A stretch of 64,000 nucleotides of DNA from Natrinema versiforme (lineage in GTDB: Archaea > Halobacteriota > Halobacteria > Halobacteriales > Natrialbaceae). Position 1 is the first letter of the stretch, and each line of letters starts with the position of its first letter. Under the pieces are notes generated by a model. That model saw only the letters and a list, made by a program, of their open reading frames with translations. It was not told the DNA's origin and did no database searches. The stretch lies in contig NZ_CP040330.1 in NCBI RefSeq assembly GCF_005576615.1, positions 1,054,001-1,118,000 of the forward strand, given 5' to 3'. Made by a program: the position numbers and the translations under genes. This document shows, one piece after another, positions 26,979 to 35,838 of the stretch.

Positions 26979-27893
26979 TCAGTCGAGATAGCCGAGTTCG
27001 CGCAGGCGCTCGGTCGGCATATCGATCCCCTCGTCGCCGTCGGCGGCCGTGCCCGATTCGGCCGCGCGTTCCTCGGCCCACCGGCGCACGTCGTAGACCG
27101 ATTTCGGATGGGTGTCCGCCGTCGAACTCGCGTACGCGCGCCAAGAGTGACTCGCCGGCTTCTCGCCGGCGTCGGGCGGGTAGAACTCGGTTCGCATGCC
27201 GTGGTCGCTGACGACGAGGAGTTCGTCGTCCTCGCCGAGGGCGGCGACGATTTCGTCGACGAACTCACCGACGCGCTCGTAGGCGCGGCCCAGCGCGGCC
27301 TCGTCGTCGGCGTAGGCGTGGCCCGCCGCGTCCAGCGTGTGGACGTGGACGCCGGCGATCGAAACCGGATGTGCGAGCATCTCGCGGGCCCAGCCGAACT
27401 GCTGGGCGCAGAGCCCGAACAGTTCGCGCTCGAACTCGCTGCGGGGCATCCCCTCGGCGACGGCGTTCATCAGGTCCCAGGCCCGCTGGAGGGGTTTCCC
27501 GTCGTGGACGCCCGGCCAGTTGTGGACGACCGCGTCGTCGGCGTCGAACATCGACTCGCGGTCCGTCTCGCCGATGCGCTCGCGCTCGCCGGTTCGGGAG
27601 CGGACCAGTTTGCCGAGCGTCCCCCGCGTCGACTCGTCGAGGTGGCCGGTGACCGTCGAGGCGAGGTCGAGCGCGGGGTTTTGCCACTCGCTCGTGCCGC
27701 CACCGGTGATCCCGTGTTCGGCCGGCCCGAGCCCGGTCGCGACGGTCGCCCAGACCTCCGGGGTGTACGGAACCGCCTGCGTGTTCGCGAACGTCTCGAT
27801 CTCGCCGCCCGACTCGAGGCGGACGGCGTCGAGGTCGAAGTAGTCGACCAACCCGGCGTCGAGCGCGTCGAGCGCCAGGACGACGACGGTCAT
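26979..27893 (-). CDS. Type I phosphodiesterase/nucleotide pyrophosphatase-like protein
   Basis: The start at 27893 gives MTVVVLALDALDAGLVDYF; the longer frame upstream is antisense noise. The 304-residue protein carries the first metal Asp in LALDALDAG, the Thr nucleophile in PYTPEVWATVATGLG, a central HTLDAAGHAY metal motif and LVVSDHGM. This is the NPP/alkaline phosphatase fold, so it probably cleaves a phosphodiester on a nucleotide-sugar or glycan. Its ATG overlaps the stop of the preceding gene (ATGA). The C-terminus LRELGYLD resembles the tails of the three sulfatase-like neighbours. Confidence 0.8.
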   Translation of the reverse strand: MTVVVLALDALDAGLVDYFDLDAVRLESGGEIETFANTQAVPYTPEVWATVATGLGPAEHGITGGGTSEWQNPALDLASTVTGHLDESTRGTLGKLVRSRTGERERIGETDRESMFDADDAVVHNWPGVHDGKPLQRAWDLMNAVAEGMPRSEFERELFGLCAQQFGWAREMLAHPVSIAGVHVHTLDAAGHAYADDEAALGRAYERVGEFVDEIVAALGEDDELLVVSDHGMRTEFYPPDAGEKPASHSWRAYASSTADTHPKSVYDVRRWAEERAAESGTAADGDEGIDMPTERLRELGYLD

Positions 27894-28999
27894 GCGTAGC
27901 CCAGATCCTCCAGGTCTTCCTGCAGTGCTTCTTCCTTGACGACGTAGGCGGGATCGAACCGCTCGCGTTCCCGCTCGAGTCCGGGGTCGTCGACCGGTTC
28001 GCCATCCTCGAGTCGATACGTACCCTCGTCGGTCGCAATGCGTTCGGCGGTCATCGCGGCCTTTCGGTCCCCGTACGCGGCGAACGCGACATCGCGATCG
28101 AGCGTCCCCTGACGGTGCTCGCTTCCGGTCAGGATCGTCGGCACGTCGATCAGGGAGACGACCTCGCCGACGTCGGGGGCGTTGTGCGTCCCGAACGGGA
28201 CGTTCAGCAGTTCGGGGCGCATCTCGCCGGGGTGACCCCACAGCCCGTCCTCGCCGAGCAGTTCGCCGTGGTCGCCACAGAAGACGACGCGCGTGTCGTC
28301 GGGGATCGCGTCCCAGAGAGCCTCGAGGGCCGCGTCGAGTTCGCTCACCTCCTGCCGGTAGAGGTCCCGAACGAGGGCCTCGTCTTCCTCGGAGCCGCGG
28401 TCCGAGAGGACGCGGCGGGTGACCCGCTGGGCCGTCGCCCGATCGACATCCGTGCCGTCGGGATCGTAGGGATGGTGGGGCTCCATGAAGTGCAGCCAGC
28501 CGAACCACTCCTCGCGGCCGTCGACCGCGGTGAGGAACTGGTCGACGACCTCGTCCGCGGGGCGGAACGACTTCTCGGTCTCCTCGACGTAGCTCCGGAG
28601 CTGCTGGTATCGGTTGTAGCCCCAACTGGCGACCTTGTAGGGAAGCGAGCCGCGCTCGAGCAGGATCGCGCCCTTGTCCTTCAGCGACTCGCCGCCGCCT
28701 TTCGGCGACGCGAACGAGTCGAACCCGGCCGCGTAGCCGTACTCCTGAGAGAGCAGGTGGTTCGTCGTAATCCCGACGCAGGGGACATCGAACTCGTGGG
28801 CGACGCTGGCCTCGGACTCGAGGCCGTTGCCGGCCGGGTACTCCCCGCCGATGATCGCCGGGAAGCTGCCGGGCGTCGCGGTGCTCGTGGCGAAGGCGGC
28901 GTCGTGGGTGTCGTCCAGAAAGTCCAGCGTTCGGGGCATGTACTGGACGTGATCGGTTCTGAGCGAATCGACCGTGACTAACAGGGTCGTGTCCGTCAT
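27890..28999 (-). CDS. Sulfatase-like alkaline phosphatase superfamily protein
   Basis: The 369-residue protein contains LLVTVDSLRTDHVQ (first metal site), the nucleophile region STATPGSFPAIIGGEYP, HFMEPHHPYDP and FCGDHGELLGEDGLWGHPG. The nucleophile is a Thr or Ser in T-P-G-S-F, not the C/S-x-P-x-R of formylglycine sulfatases. This pattern is common in haloarchaeal proteins annotated as sulfatases and may mean phosphatase or phosphotransferase activity on surface glycans. It is 28 bases downstream of another such gene and overlaps the next by four bases. Confidence 0.8.
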   Translation of the reverse strand: MTDTTLLVTVDSLRTDHVQYMPRTLDFLDDTHDAAFATSTATPGSFPAIIGGEYPAGNGLESEASVAHEFDVPCVGITTNHLLSQEYGYAAGFDSFASPKGGGESLKDKGAILLERGSLPYKVASWGYNRYQQLRSYVEETEKSFRPADEVVDQFLTAVDGREEWFGWLHFMEPHHPYDPDGTDVDRATAQRVTRRVLSDRGSEEDEALVRDLYRQEVSELDAALEALWDAIPDDTRVVFCGDHGELLGEDGLWGHPGEMRPELLNVPFGTHNAPDVGEVVSLIDVPTILTGSEHRQGTLDRDVAFAAYGDRKAAMTAERIATDEGTYRLEDGEPVDDPGLERERERFDPAYVVKEEALQEDLEDLGYA

Positions 29000-29027
29000 G
29001 TGTTCTCCGTTCGAATCGAATTCGTTC

Positions 29028-30482
29028 TCATAGGTATCCCAGGTCCTCCAGTCGCGCGCGACTCGCCGCGTCTACCTCCTCGCCGAACGCCCCCTCGTCG
29101 CGGTCGTCGTCGGTAACCCAGTCCCCGAAGGCGGACTCGAACAGTCCGTCCGGAACCGTCTCGTCGGGCCGGTCGACTTGTTTCGACGGGGGACCGGAGA
29201 CATCGTACACGGCTTCGGTGCCGAGCTGGTCGCGGTAGTACTTCCGATCGCCCTCGTAGACGACTCGCTGGCCGCGGTCCCAGTAGGACTCGTCGCCGCC
29301 TTCGGGGATGCCCGAGCCGGAGCCGACGATCTCGGCGCGAGCGCGCTCGCGCTCGAACGCGAACGGATCGAAGGGGCCCTCGCTCGCGAGCGATCGGAGC
29401 ACGTCCCCGAGATCGGCGTGAGAACTGAGCCCGTCCACGTCGACGGGGCGGGCAGTGGCGTCAGTCGCGAGATCGAAGTCCCGTTCGCCGGTCGCGATGA
29501 CGTCGAAGGGGACGTGCAACAGCGCCTCCGAGAGGCTGCTCATGTGATTCATGAGGTGGCCGTCCGATTGGTAGCCGAGGTTCTCACCGTGGTCCGCCGT
29601 CACGATCACGATTGATTCGCGGTCGTCACCGGTCCCCAGTGCGGCCACGAGGTCGGCGACGATTCGATCGAGGTAGTCGACCGTCGCTGCGTACAGCCGG
29701 CGGACGCGTTCGACCGCCGCGGTGTACTCGCCGAGGCCGTCCGCGACGTTCACGTCCGAATCGCGGAACGAACTCGAGTGGAAGTCCGCGGAGACGCCGT
29801 GGATCGAGTCGTCCAACCCGCGAAACGGCGTGTGCGGCCCGTGGGCGTCCATGAGGTTAGCGAAGGCGAGCACCGGGCCGTCGGGCTCGGTGACTTCCCG
29901 CTCAAGGGCTCGAGCGATCGCGCGGCCGCCGAAGTCGGTCGGTTTCTCGATCGGGAGCTTCCGGCTCACGTCGTCCAGTTTGAGGAGGACGCCGTTGGCC
30001 AGCGAGCGCAGCGGGTGGTCGTGTTCGAGCGCTTGCCGGACGAAATCGGCGTAGGCTTCCACGCCGTCAGTCGATCGATCGGAGATGTGGCGCTGGACAT
30101 CCATGCCCGCGGGCAGCCTGCGACTCGGCGAGATGGGGACCGTACGATCGAAGAATCGATCGAACCCGAAGACGGGGCTGGCGTAGATGTTCGACGAGAC
30201 ACAGACCGACTCGTAGCCCGACCGCGAGAGGGGCGCGATCCAGGTGTCCGCGGCGTCGATCGGGTCGAACCGACGCTGGTGTGCGTGGACGCCCGTTTCC
30301 GAGGGGACCGACCCCGTCAGGAGCCCGGCGTGGCTCGGAACGCTCCAGCCACCGAGCGCCCGCATTCCCTCGAAGCGGACGGTCGCCATCTCCCGGAGGC
30401 GAGTGGCGTACTGGTCGTAAACGTCTTTCCTAACGGTGTCCAGACAGAGGACGACGACGTTCGGGCGGGCGTCTCCGGTCAT
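29028..30482 (-). CDS. Sulfatase-like alkaline phosphatase superfamily protein (Ser nucleophile)
   Basis: The 484-residue protein has VVVLCLDTVRKDVYDQYA, the nucleophile region GGWSVPSHAGLLTG, FANLMDAHGPHTPF and IVTADHGENLGYQ. The Ser-x-Pro-Ser-His site matches the Ser type of sulfatase motif except that His replaces Arg, so its chemistry is uncertain. The C-terminus is LEDLGYL. Its ATG overlaps the stop of the upstream glycosyltransferase (ATGA), placing it in the same operon. Confidence 0.8.
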   Translation of the reverse strand: MTGDARPNVVVLCLDTVRKDVYDQYATRLREMATVRFEGMRALGGWSVPSHAGLLTGSVPSETGVHAHQRRFDPIDAADTWIAPLSRSGYESVCVSSNIYASPVFGFDRFFDRTVPISPSRRLPAGMDVQRHISDRSTDGVEAYADFVRQALEHDHPLRSLANGVLLKLDDVSRKLPIEKPTDFGGRAIARALEREVTEPDGPVLAFANLMDAHGPHTPFRGLDDSIHGVSADFHSSSFRDSDVNVADGLGEYTAAVERVRRLYAATVDYLDRIVADLVAALGTGDDRESIVIVTADHGENLGYQSDGHLMNHMSSLSEALLHVPFDVIATGERDFDLATDATARPVDVDGLSSHADLGDVLRSLASEGPFDPFAFERERARAEIVGSGSGIPEGGDESYWDRGQRVVYEGDRKYYRDQLGTEAVYDVSGPPSKQVDRPDETVPDGLFESAFGDWVTDDDRDEGAFGEEVDAASRARLEDLGYL

Positions 30483-31573
30483 GTGAATCGCTCGAGTGCG
30501 GCGCTGAAGCGGTCTCGCTGGTTCGATTCGGTCAGGTCGGCGACGAGGTCCCGCTGGTCGCTCGCGACGGACCGCCGCTCCGCGGGCGACAGGTCAGCGA
30601 ACGCCACCAGCCCGTCGAACAGGCCCGCCTCGGTCGGCGGAACGACCTGTCTGGCGGGTAGGAGCTCCCGGACGCCGGTCGCCTCGGTGACGATCGTCGG
30701 CGTCCCCGAGAGGATCCCCTCGAGCGCGGCCACGGGAAACGCATCGCCCCGCGACGACTGGACGTAGAGGCTCGCGCGGTCGAACCAGTCGGCGAAGGTA
30801 TCGAGGTCGACGAAGCCGGGCGTGATGACGCGGGAACTGTCCGCGTACCCTTCGGCCTCGTGACCCTCCCCGAGGATGACCAATCGAACGTCGACCTCGA
30901 CGGTCCCGGCAAACCGGTCGACGGCTCGAGCCAGTCGATCGTAGCCGTTGGCCGGTTTGGCCTCGCCCGCCGAGAGGACGGTAAAGGGGTCCTGCGGCGA
31001 GTTCGGCGAGAGCGCGGCGAGGCGCTCGTACTTCGCGTCGCTGATCGGCGGCCGGACGTAAGCGACCGGGGCGTCGCCGAGGTACGGCCGCGCCCAGCGG
31101 TCGGCGTCGCGGCCGACCGCGATCACGCCGTCGAGCAGCCGGCTCGAGAGCGGCCTGAGTCCGCGCCAGAGGTGTCGCGTCGGCCGTTCGGAGAGCGTAT
31201 AAAAAGTCTCGTCCGCGGCGAGGTAGACGAGGGTCGTTTCCGGATGGCGAAGTTTGTAGGCGAGCCCGGTCTGGAGCGGCGCGCTCCCCTCCGCGATGAC
31301 CGTCTCGTATGCGGGTAGCGTTCCTGCGGTTCGGAGCCGGTCGACGGTCCGCTCGGTGTTGCCGCCCGGTTCTGGCGGGCGACGACCGGTTTCGAAGTGA
31401 CGGCGATCGGCGCTCACGGCGTCGGCGAACACCCGGTGAGCGGGGTGTGCGTCGCTGTTCTGATAGAGCAGACACCGATCGCTCGTCGCCGCTCGCTGTG
31501 TCTGCGACGGCTCGGTCACCGTCCGCTTCCTCGAGTCGCCGTCTCGATCGTGTTGGGTCGTCCTCGCCGTCAC
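30479..31573 (-). CDS. Family 4 glycosyltransferase
   Basis: The start is a GTG at 31573 that overlaps the upstream stop as GTGA. There is no ATG before the first conserved strand, CLLYQNSDAHPAHRVFADAV. The 364-residue protein has GT-B features in its second half: FTVLSAGEAKPANGYDRLA, VRLVILGEGHEAEGY and the donor-binding FPVAALEGILSGTPTIVTEA with the typical acidic residue. It retains the nucleotide-sugar donor. The sugar is unknown. Together with its neighbour it forms a pair of GT4 genes between a GT2 and three hydrolase genes. Confidence 0.82.
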   Translation of the reverse strand: MTARTTQHDRDGDSRKRTVTEPSQTQRAATSDRCLLYQNSDAHPAHRVFADAVSADRRHFETGRRPPEPGGNTERTVDRLRTAGTLPAYETVIAEGSAPLQTGLAYKLRHPETTLVYLAADETFYTLSERPTRHLWRGLRPLSSRLLDGVIAVGRDADRWARPYLGDAPVAYVRPPISDAKYERLAALSPNSPQDPFTVLSAGEAKPANGYDRLARAVDRFAGTVEVDVRLVILGEGHEAEGYADSSRVITPGFVDLDTFADWFDRASLYVQSSRGDAFPVAALEGILSGTPTIVTEATGVRELLPARQVVPPTEAGLFDGLVAFADLSPAERRSVASDQRDLVADLTESNQRDRFSAALERFT

Positions 31574-32775
31574 TGATCGAGCACCCCCTCGGCACGCTGT
31601 CGTCCGGATTCTCGATCGTCGTCCGGGCCGCGGCCCGATCGGTCTCCACCTCGCGGACCCACGTCGGCGGTCGCCGTCCGCTCGACGACCTCGCGTAGGC
31701 CCGCGGCGAAGCGATCGTACTCGTAGCGCCGGGCTTCCTCGCGGATCTCGCCGGCGTCGAAGTCGTCGGGATCGAATCGGCGGACCGTCTCCCGTATCGA
31801 GGCGACGGTCGGCTCGAAGCACAGCCCCGTCCGCCCGTCCTGCACCTGATACCGCGTGAACCCCTCGTTCACCCCGAGCAGGGGCTTGCCGGCCATCATG
31901 GCCTCGGCTCCGACGAGGCCGAAGTCCTCCTGCTTGGGCGCGTAGACGATCGCGGTAGCGCGCGCGACGAGCGATTCGATGTCCTCGACGTAGCCCCGGA
32001 CCTCGATGTTGTCGTAGTTCGCGGCGAATTCCTCGAGTCGCTCGCGCTGTTCCCCGTCGCCGGCGATCACGAGGCGCTCGTCGAGCCCCGCGAAGGCCTT
32101 CGCGATCAGGTCGATCCGCTTCTCGGGGGCGAGCCGGGACCACGTCACGAAGTAGCCGTCGTCGCCGTCGTTGTGCCAATCGCCGGTCACGGGCGGGTAG
32201 ACGACCGTCGCGTCGCGGTCGTAGAACCGCCGGATGCGGTCCCGGACCAGTTCGCTGTTCGCGACGAACTGGTCGACGTAGTCGTTGGCCTCCTTGTCCA
32301 GTGCCCGCCACGCCTTCGCGTACGCTTTGAGTCCGATCTCGACGAACGGTAACTCGAACGACGAGAGCCGGTCCCGATAGAGGTCGTACAGCCACCGCGG
32401 CGGGCTGTGCGGGTAGTGGACGATCCGCTGGCCCACGTCGGGGACGTAGTACTTCGACAGCGGCGCGCTCTCGAGGACCACGTCGTAGTCGGCGAGAGCC
32501 GGGTGGGCGTCGGTCATATCCAGCGCCACGTTCAGCGTCTCGAGCGGGTTCATCCCCTCGTTTTTCCACTCGAGGAACGGCCGCCACGGCAGCGAGGTGT
32601 ACTTCGACTGCCGAAACGGGATCACCTCGATATCGTCGGGAATCTCGGTTCCGTCGGCGACGTAGGCGGTGTAAATCGGCGCGTCGAGCACTCGCGCGGC
32701 CTCGATCGCGAACTCCTCGCCGCCGCCGATGCCGGGAAAGCGGTCGTGGAGGACGGCGACGTTCGCGTCGGTCAC
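31570..32775 (-). CDS. Family 4 glycosyltransferase
   Basis: The start is a GTG at 32775 in a GTGA overlap with the upstream GT2 stop, giving a protein beginning MTDANVAVLHDRFPGIGGGEE after the first V/T. The 401-residue product has the GT-B acceptor-side signature FPGIGGGEEFAIEAARVL, then FVTWSRLAPEKRIDLIAKAF, LVIAGDGEQRERLEE and EDFGLVGAEAMMAGKPLLG (donor site, E-x7-E type). It resembles mannosyltransferase/AglL-like enzymes. The C-terminal 30 residues are disordered and Arg/Asp rich. Confidence 0.85.
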   Translation of the reverse strand: MTDANVAVLHDRFPGIGGGEEFAIEAARVLDAPIYTAYVADGTEIPDDIEVIPFRQSKYTSLPWRPFLEWKNEGMNPLETLNVALDMTDAHPALADYDVVLESAPLSKYYVPDVGQRIVHYPHSPPRWLYDLYRDRLSSFELPFVEIGLKAYAKAWRALDKEANDYVDQFVANSELVRDRIRRFYDRDATVVYPPVTGDWHNDGDDGYFVTWSRLAPEKRIDLIAKAFAGLDERLVIAGDGEQRERLEEFAANYDNIEVRGYVEDIESLVARATAIVYAPKQEDFGLVGAEAMMAGKPLLGVNEGFTRYQVQDGRTGLCFEPTVASIRETVRRFDPDDFDAGEIREEARRYEYDRFAAGLREVVERTATADVGPRGGDRSGRGPDDDRESGRQRAEGVLDQ

Positions 32776-33935
32776 TGTAACACCTCCCGGAGTTCGTCGT
32801 CGGTCGACCACGTGCCGTCGTGGGTCTCGTCGTCCCCGTCGGCTCGAGCGCGGAGCAGCGAGACGCTCGCGCGGAGCAGCGAGATCTGGGTATCGAACAG
32901 CGAGTAGAACGGCTGGAGCGGGCCGAGCGCGTCGCGGGAGCCGAGCGCCGTAAAGCCGAGCGCGGCGGCCGGGACGGCCGCACCGGCGGGGCCGAGCATC
33001 GCCAGCGACCCGACCGTGGCCACGGCGATCCCCGCGGCGACAAGCCACGGCGAGACCACCATGAACCACCAGTTGAAGGGGAGGACGACGCGGCCGTAGG
33101 CCCCGTGGCTGCCGAGCGCGTCGCGCTGTCGCCACAGGAGTCGGAGCAGCCCCATCGCGCGCCGGTCTTTCTGCTCGCGGCGCTTGCCGAAGGCCGAGTG
33201 GGCGGCCTCCTTGTAGTGAATGTCCGGATCGAAGACGACGCGGTCGCCGTTGCGCCGGATCTTCAGCGCGAGTTCGGTGTCGTCGGCGATCGAGTCCTCG
33301 TCGATCCGGACGATCGCGTCGCGTTCGAACGCCGAGAACGGCCCGTGGAAGATCAGCGTCGAGTCGATATGGGACTCGAGGACCTGGATCATCGTCTGGA
33401 TGTCCCGGTAGCCTCGCTCGACATCGCTGTCGCCGAGGACGTCCGCGTTGCGGCCGGTCACCGCCGCCACATCTGGATCGGCGAGGTTCGCGGCCGCTTT
33501 CCGGACCGCGTCGGGTGCGAGCCGCGAATCGCAGTCCGTTTTGACGACGACTTCGTTCGTCGCGGCGGCGTAGGCCTCGTTCAGCGCGACCGCGAGTCCC
33601 TTCCGCTCGTCCTCGCGGATGAGCGTCAGCTCCGGGTCCGATCGCCCGGCGAAGAAGGTCTCGACGAGTTCCGCCGTTCCGTCGTCGCTCGAGTCGACGA
33701 CGACGATTTCGACCTTTGCCATCGGATAGTCGAGGTCGACGAGTTCCTCGAGTTTCGATTCGACGATCGCCGCCTCGTTGTACGTGGGTAAGACGATGCT
33801 CACCGACGGCTCTCGGGGCCACGTGTCGGCGGGCGTGCCCGACGGCCGGCGGAGGTAGTACACCCCGAGGTAGATCAGATAGGGGAGGCCGGTCAATGCG
33901 ACTAACCCGAACAGGGCCTCGAGGAGACGCTTCAT
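32772..33935 (-). CDS. Membrane-anchored family 2 glycosyltransferase
   Basis: The 387-residue protein has an N-terminal helix (LLEALFGLVALTGLPYLIY), a GT2 domain with VSIVLPTYNEAAIVESKLEE, VVVDSSDDGT, VKTDCDSRLAPDAV (DxD) and SIADDTELALKIRRNG (the second acidic motif), and two or three C-terminal membrane helices near residues 285-335. This layout is that of processive or polyprenyl-linked transferases. It is first in the six-gene operon, behind a leader with two perfect hairpins. Function in surface polysaccharide assembly is inferred. Confidence 0.87.
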   Translation of the reverse strand: MKRLLEALFGLVALTGLPYLIYLGVYYLRRPSGTPADTWPREPSVSIVLPTYNEAAIVESKLEELVDLDYPMAKVEIVVVDSSDDGTAELVETFFAGRSDPELTLIREDERKGLAVALNEAYAAATNEVVVKTDCDSRLAPDAVRKAAANLADPDVAAVTGRNADVLGDSDVERGYRDIQTMIQVLESHIDSTLIFHGPFSAFERDAIVRIDEDSIADDTELALKIRRNGDRVVFDPDIHYKEAAHSAFGKRREQKDRRAMGLLRLLWRQRDALGSHGAYGRVVLPFNWWFMVVSPWLVAAGIAVATVGSLAMLGPAGAAVPAAALGFTALGSRDALGPLQPFYSLFDTQISLLRASVSLLRARADGDDETHDGTWSTDDELREVLQ

Positions 33936-33959
33936 GCAGGTACGGCTAAACGCTCAACG

Positions 33960-33978
33960 GACCGGCTGAAAGCCGGTC
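33960..33978 (-). other. Hairpin in the leader of the polysaccharide operon
   Basis: GACCGGCT, loop GAA, AGCCGGTC: a perfect 8-bp stem with a three-base loop, 25-43 bases before the GT2 start. If transcription starts near the TATA-like CTAAAACC around 34019-34026 (minus strand), this lies in the 5' leader. Confidence 0.5.
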
Positions 33979-33979
33979 T

Positions 33980-33996
33980 CCTTGCATTGTGCAAGG
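33980..33996 (-). other. Second leader hairpin or operator palindrome
   Basis: CCTTGCA, TTG, TGCAAGG: a perfect 7-3-7 inverted repeat one base away from the first hairpin. It could be an RNA structure controlling the operon or a dimeric-regulator site near the transcription start. Confidence 0.45.
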
Positions 33997-34163
33997 GACG
34001 ACGGCCGTGACTGTCATCGGTTTTAGGTGGTTCCGGGATCGCCCCACGGATCGATCGGCTCGGATCGCTGCCGGTCGACGCGGAGAGCGAAGGCAGAATC
34101 CGACCGGACCGGTGGCTTTTTCCACCCGCTCGCCAACCGTCGAGTACGCGATAAACTCTCGTG

Positions 34164-34178
34164 AACTGCATCACAGTT
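34164..34178. promoter_or_regulatory. Inverted repeat upstream of rbkR, candidate operator
   Basis: AACTG, five bases, CAGTT lies about 27 bases upstream of the TATA-like box. RbkR is known to regulate riboflavin genes including its own in archaea. The haloarchaeal motif is not known to me, so this is only a candidate site. Confidence 0.25.
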
Positions 34179-34204
34179 TCGTGACGCATTCCACATCCGA
34201 TATG

Positions 34205-34210
34205 CTTTTA
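34205..34210 (+). promoter_or_regulatory. TATA-like box of rbkR
   Basis: CTTTTA lies 25-30 bases before the ATG at 34235, as expected for a leaderless transcript. It decides that start over the longer frame from 33989. Confidence 0.5.
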
Positions 34211-34234
34211 CGGGGCTACGGTATAGCTTCGTGT

Positions 34235-34942
34235 ATGTCAGTACTAGCCGAGTCCGCCGTCGGGCACGACGAACTCGCCGTGCTCAAACTCCTCGCACTC
34301 GAGGGCGGACTCGAGGGCGATGTCAAGATTTCCTGTTCTCGTCTCGCGGAACGCCTCGACGCGTCGAACCAGACCGCCTCGCGGCGGCTGCAACGGCTCG
34401 AAAGCGCCGACCTGCTCGAGCGCGACACGGTCAGCGACGGCCAGTGGGTCGCGATCACCGAGACGGGCGAGCAGACGCTCCACGCCGAGTACGAGGACTA
34501 CCGTCGCATCTTCGAGACGGACTCCCGTATCGCGCTCGAGGGGACCGTCACCAGCGGCATGGGCGAGGGTCGCCACTACATCTCCCTGTCGGGGTACAAA
34601 CGCCAGTTCGAAGAGCGCCTCGGCTACGAGCCGTTCCCCGGCACGCTGAACGTCGACCTGCGCGAGGACAGCGTCCGCCGGCGCAGCGCCATGGCCTCGC
34701 TCGAACCCGTCCCCATCGACGGCTGGGAGTCCGACGACCGGACCTACGGCCCCGCCGTCTGCTATCCGGCGACGATTCAGACGACCGACGGCGACACCTA
34801 CGATAACGCCTACACCATCGCCCCCGAACGAACCCACCATGACGACGACCAACTCGAGGTCATCGCCCCCGACAAGCTCCGGGAGGAACTCGACCTCGAG
34901 GACGGCGATCACGTCACCGTCTCGGTCGGTGATCGCGAATGA
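34235..34942 (+). CDS. rbkR: Bifunctional transcriptional regulator / CTP-dependent riboflavin kinase
   Basis: The 235-residue protein joins an N-terminal winged helix (about residues 1-90, with [20 protein letters not shown]) to a DUF120 riboflavin kinase domain. Kinase signatures are [20 protein letters not shown] and [10 protein letters not shown], which bind CTP and riboflavin. It makes FMN from riboflavin with CTP and, in archaea with this fusion, regulates riboflavin genes. The next gene, ribB, overlaps it by four bases (ATGA), which supports the assignment. Confidence 0.93.
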   Translation: MSVLAESAVGHDELAVLKLLALEGGLEGDVKISCSRLAERLDASNQTASRRLQRLESADLLERDTVSDGQWVAITETGEQTLHAEYEDYRRIFETDSRIALEGTVTSGMGEGRHYISLSGYKRQFEERLGYEPFPGTLNVDLREDSVRRRSAMASLEPVPIDGWESDDRTYGPAVCYPATIQTTDGDTYDNAYTIAPERTHHDDDQLEVIAPDKLREELDLEDGDHVTVSVGDRE

Positions 34943-35649
34943 CTGGCCGCCACGCCGGTCCCCAGTCGAACGCCGACGGGAGCGCCGCGGGATCGGCGAA
35001 CGCCGCGGGGTCGTTCGAACACGCCCTCGAGTCGCTTCGGGCGGGCGAACCGATCCTCGTCCACGACGCGGCCGACCGCGAGGGCGAGACGGACCTGATC
35101 TATCACGCTGACGCCGTCACGCCCGAGGCCGTCGCTCGACTGCGCAACGACGCCGGCGGACTGGTCTGCGTCGCGCTCGGCCACGACATCGCGGAGGCGT
35201 TCGAACTCCCGTTCTACTCGGAAGCCGTCGACCACCCCGCGACGGCCGACCACGAACTCGGCTACGACGACCGCTCGTCGTTCTCGCTGACGGTCAACCA
35301 CCGGGACACCTACACCGGCATCACCGACGACGACCGCTCGACCACCATCCGGGCGCTCGGCGAAGCCGCCGCCGAGCCGGCGACGACCGATTTCGCGTCG
35401 GCGTTTCGGGTCCCCGGCCACGTCCACCTGCTCAAGGGCGCGCCCGACCTGCTCGCCCAGCGCGAGGGCCACACCGAACTCGGACTCGCCCTCGCCGACG
35501 CCGCCGAACTCTCCTCTGCCGTCGTCGTCTGCGAAATGCTCGACGACGAGACCGGCGCGGCGCTCTCGCCCGCCGACGCCCGCGCCTACGCCGAGCGCCA
35601 CGACTTCGCCTACCTCGAGGGCAGCGAGGTCCTCGAGCGCCTCGGCTGA
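34939..35649 (+). CDS. ribB: 3,4-dihydroxy-2-butanone-4-phosphate synthase
   Basis: RibB converts ribulose 5-phosphate to formate and L-3,4-dihydroxy-2-butanone 4-phosphate, a branch of riboflavin synthesis. The 236-residue protein has the acidic active-site loop [16 protein letters not shown], then [19 protein letters not shown] and [22 protein letters not shown] in the substrate-binding region. It is monofunctional, with no RibA domain. It is translationally coupled to rbkR. Confidence 0.94.
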   Translation: MTGRHAGPQSNADGSAAGSANAAGSFEHALESLRAGEPILVHDAADREGETDLIYHADAVTPEAVARLRNDAGGLVCVALGHDIAEAFELPFYSEAVDHPATADHELGYDDRSSFSLTVNHRDTYTGITDDDRSTTIRALGEAAAEPATTDFASAFRVPGHVHLLKGAPDLLAQREGHTELGLALADAAELSSAVVVCEMLDDETGAALSPADARAYAERHDFAYLEGSEVLERLG

Positions 35650-35838
35650 GACTCGCCGACAAATACCGACGGCTCGAGAGGCAGTTTATTCTCTCCGCGT
35701 TCTTCGATTGTCCATCGTTCTCGGACGGACTGATACTCATCCGAAACCCGTTTCCGCACGGCTATTTTCGACGATCGAACCATAATTTCGACCGATGAAC
35801 CAGAATAGAAAATATGGTGGGGTGGCTGGCTATCGCAC

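Noticed and set aside
26666-27211. 181-residue plus-strand frame
   Set aside because: It is Ser/Arg/Pro low complexity, overlaps the phosphodiesterase gene and has no promoter spacing or motifs.
26979-28625. Long frame that would make the phosphodiesterase 548 residues
   Set aside because: The first 244 residues are an antisense-like Arg/Gly frame within the neighbouring gene. The start MTVVVLALD is the true one.
30479-33043. 854-residue minus-strand frame reading through several genes
   Set aside because: Only its last 364 residues are a real glycosyltransferase. The upstream part is arginine-rich noise in the wrong frame of the other GT4 gene.
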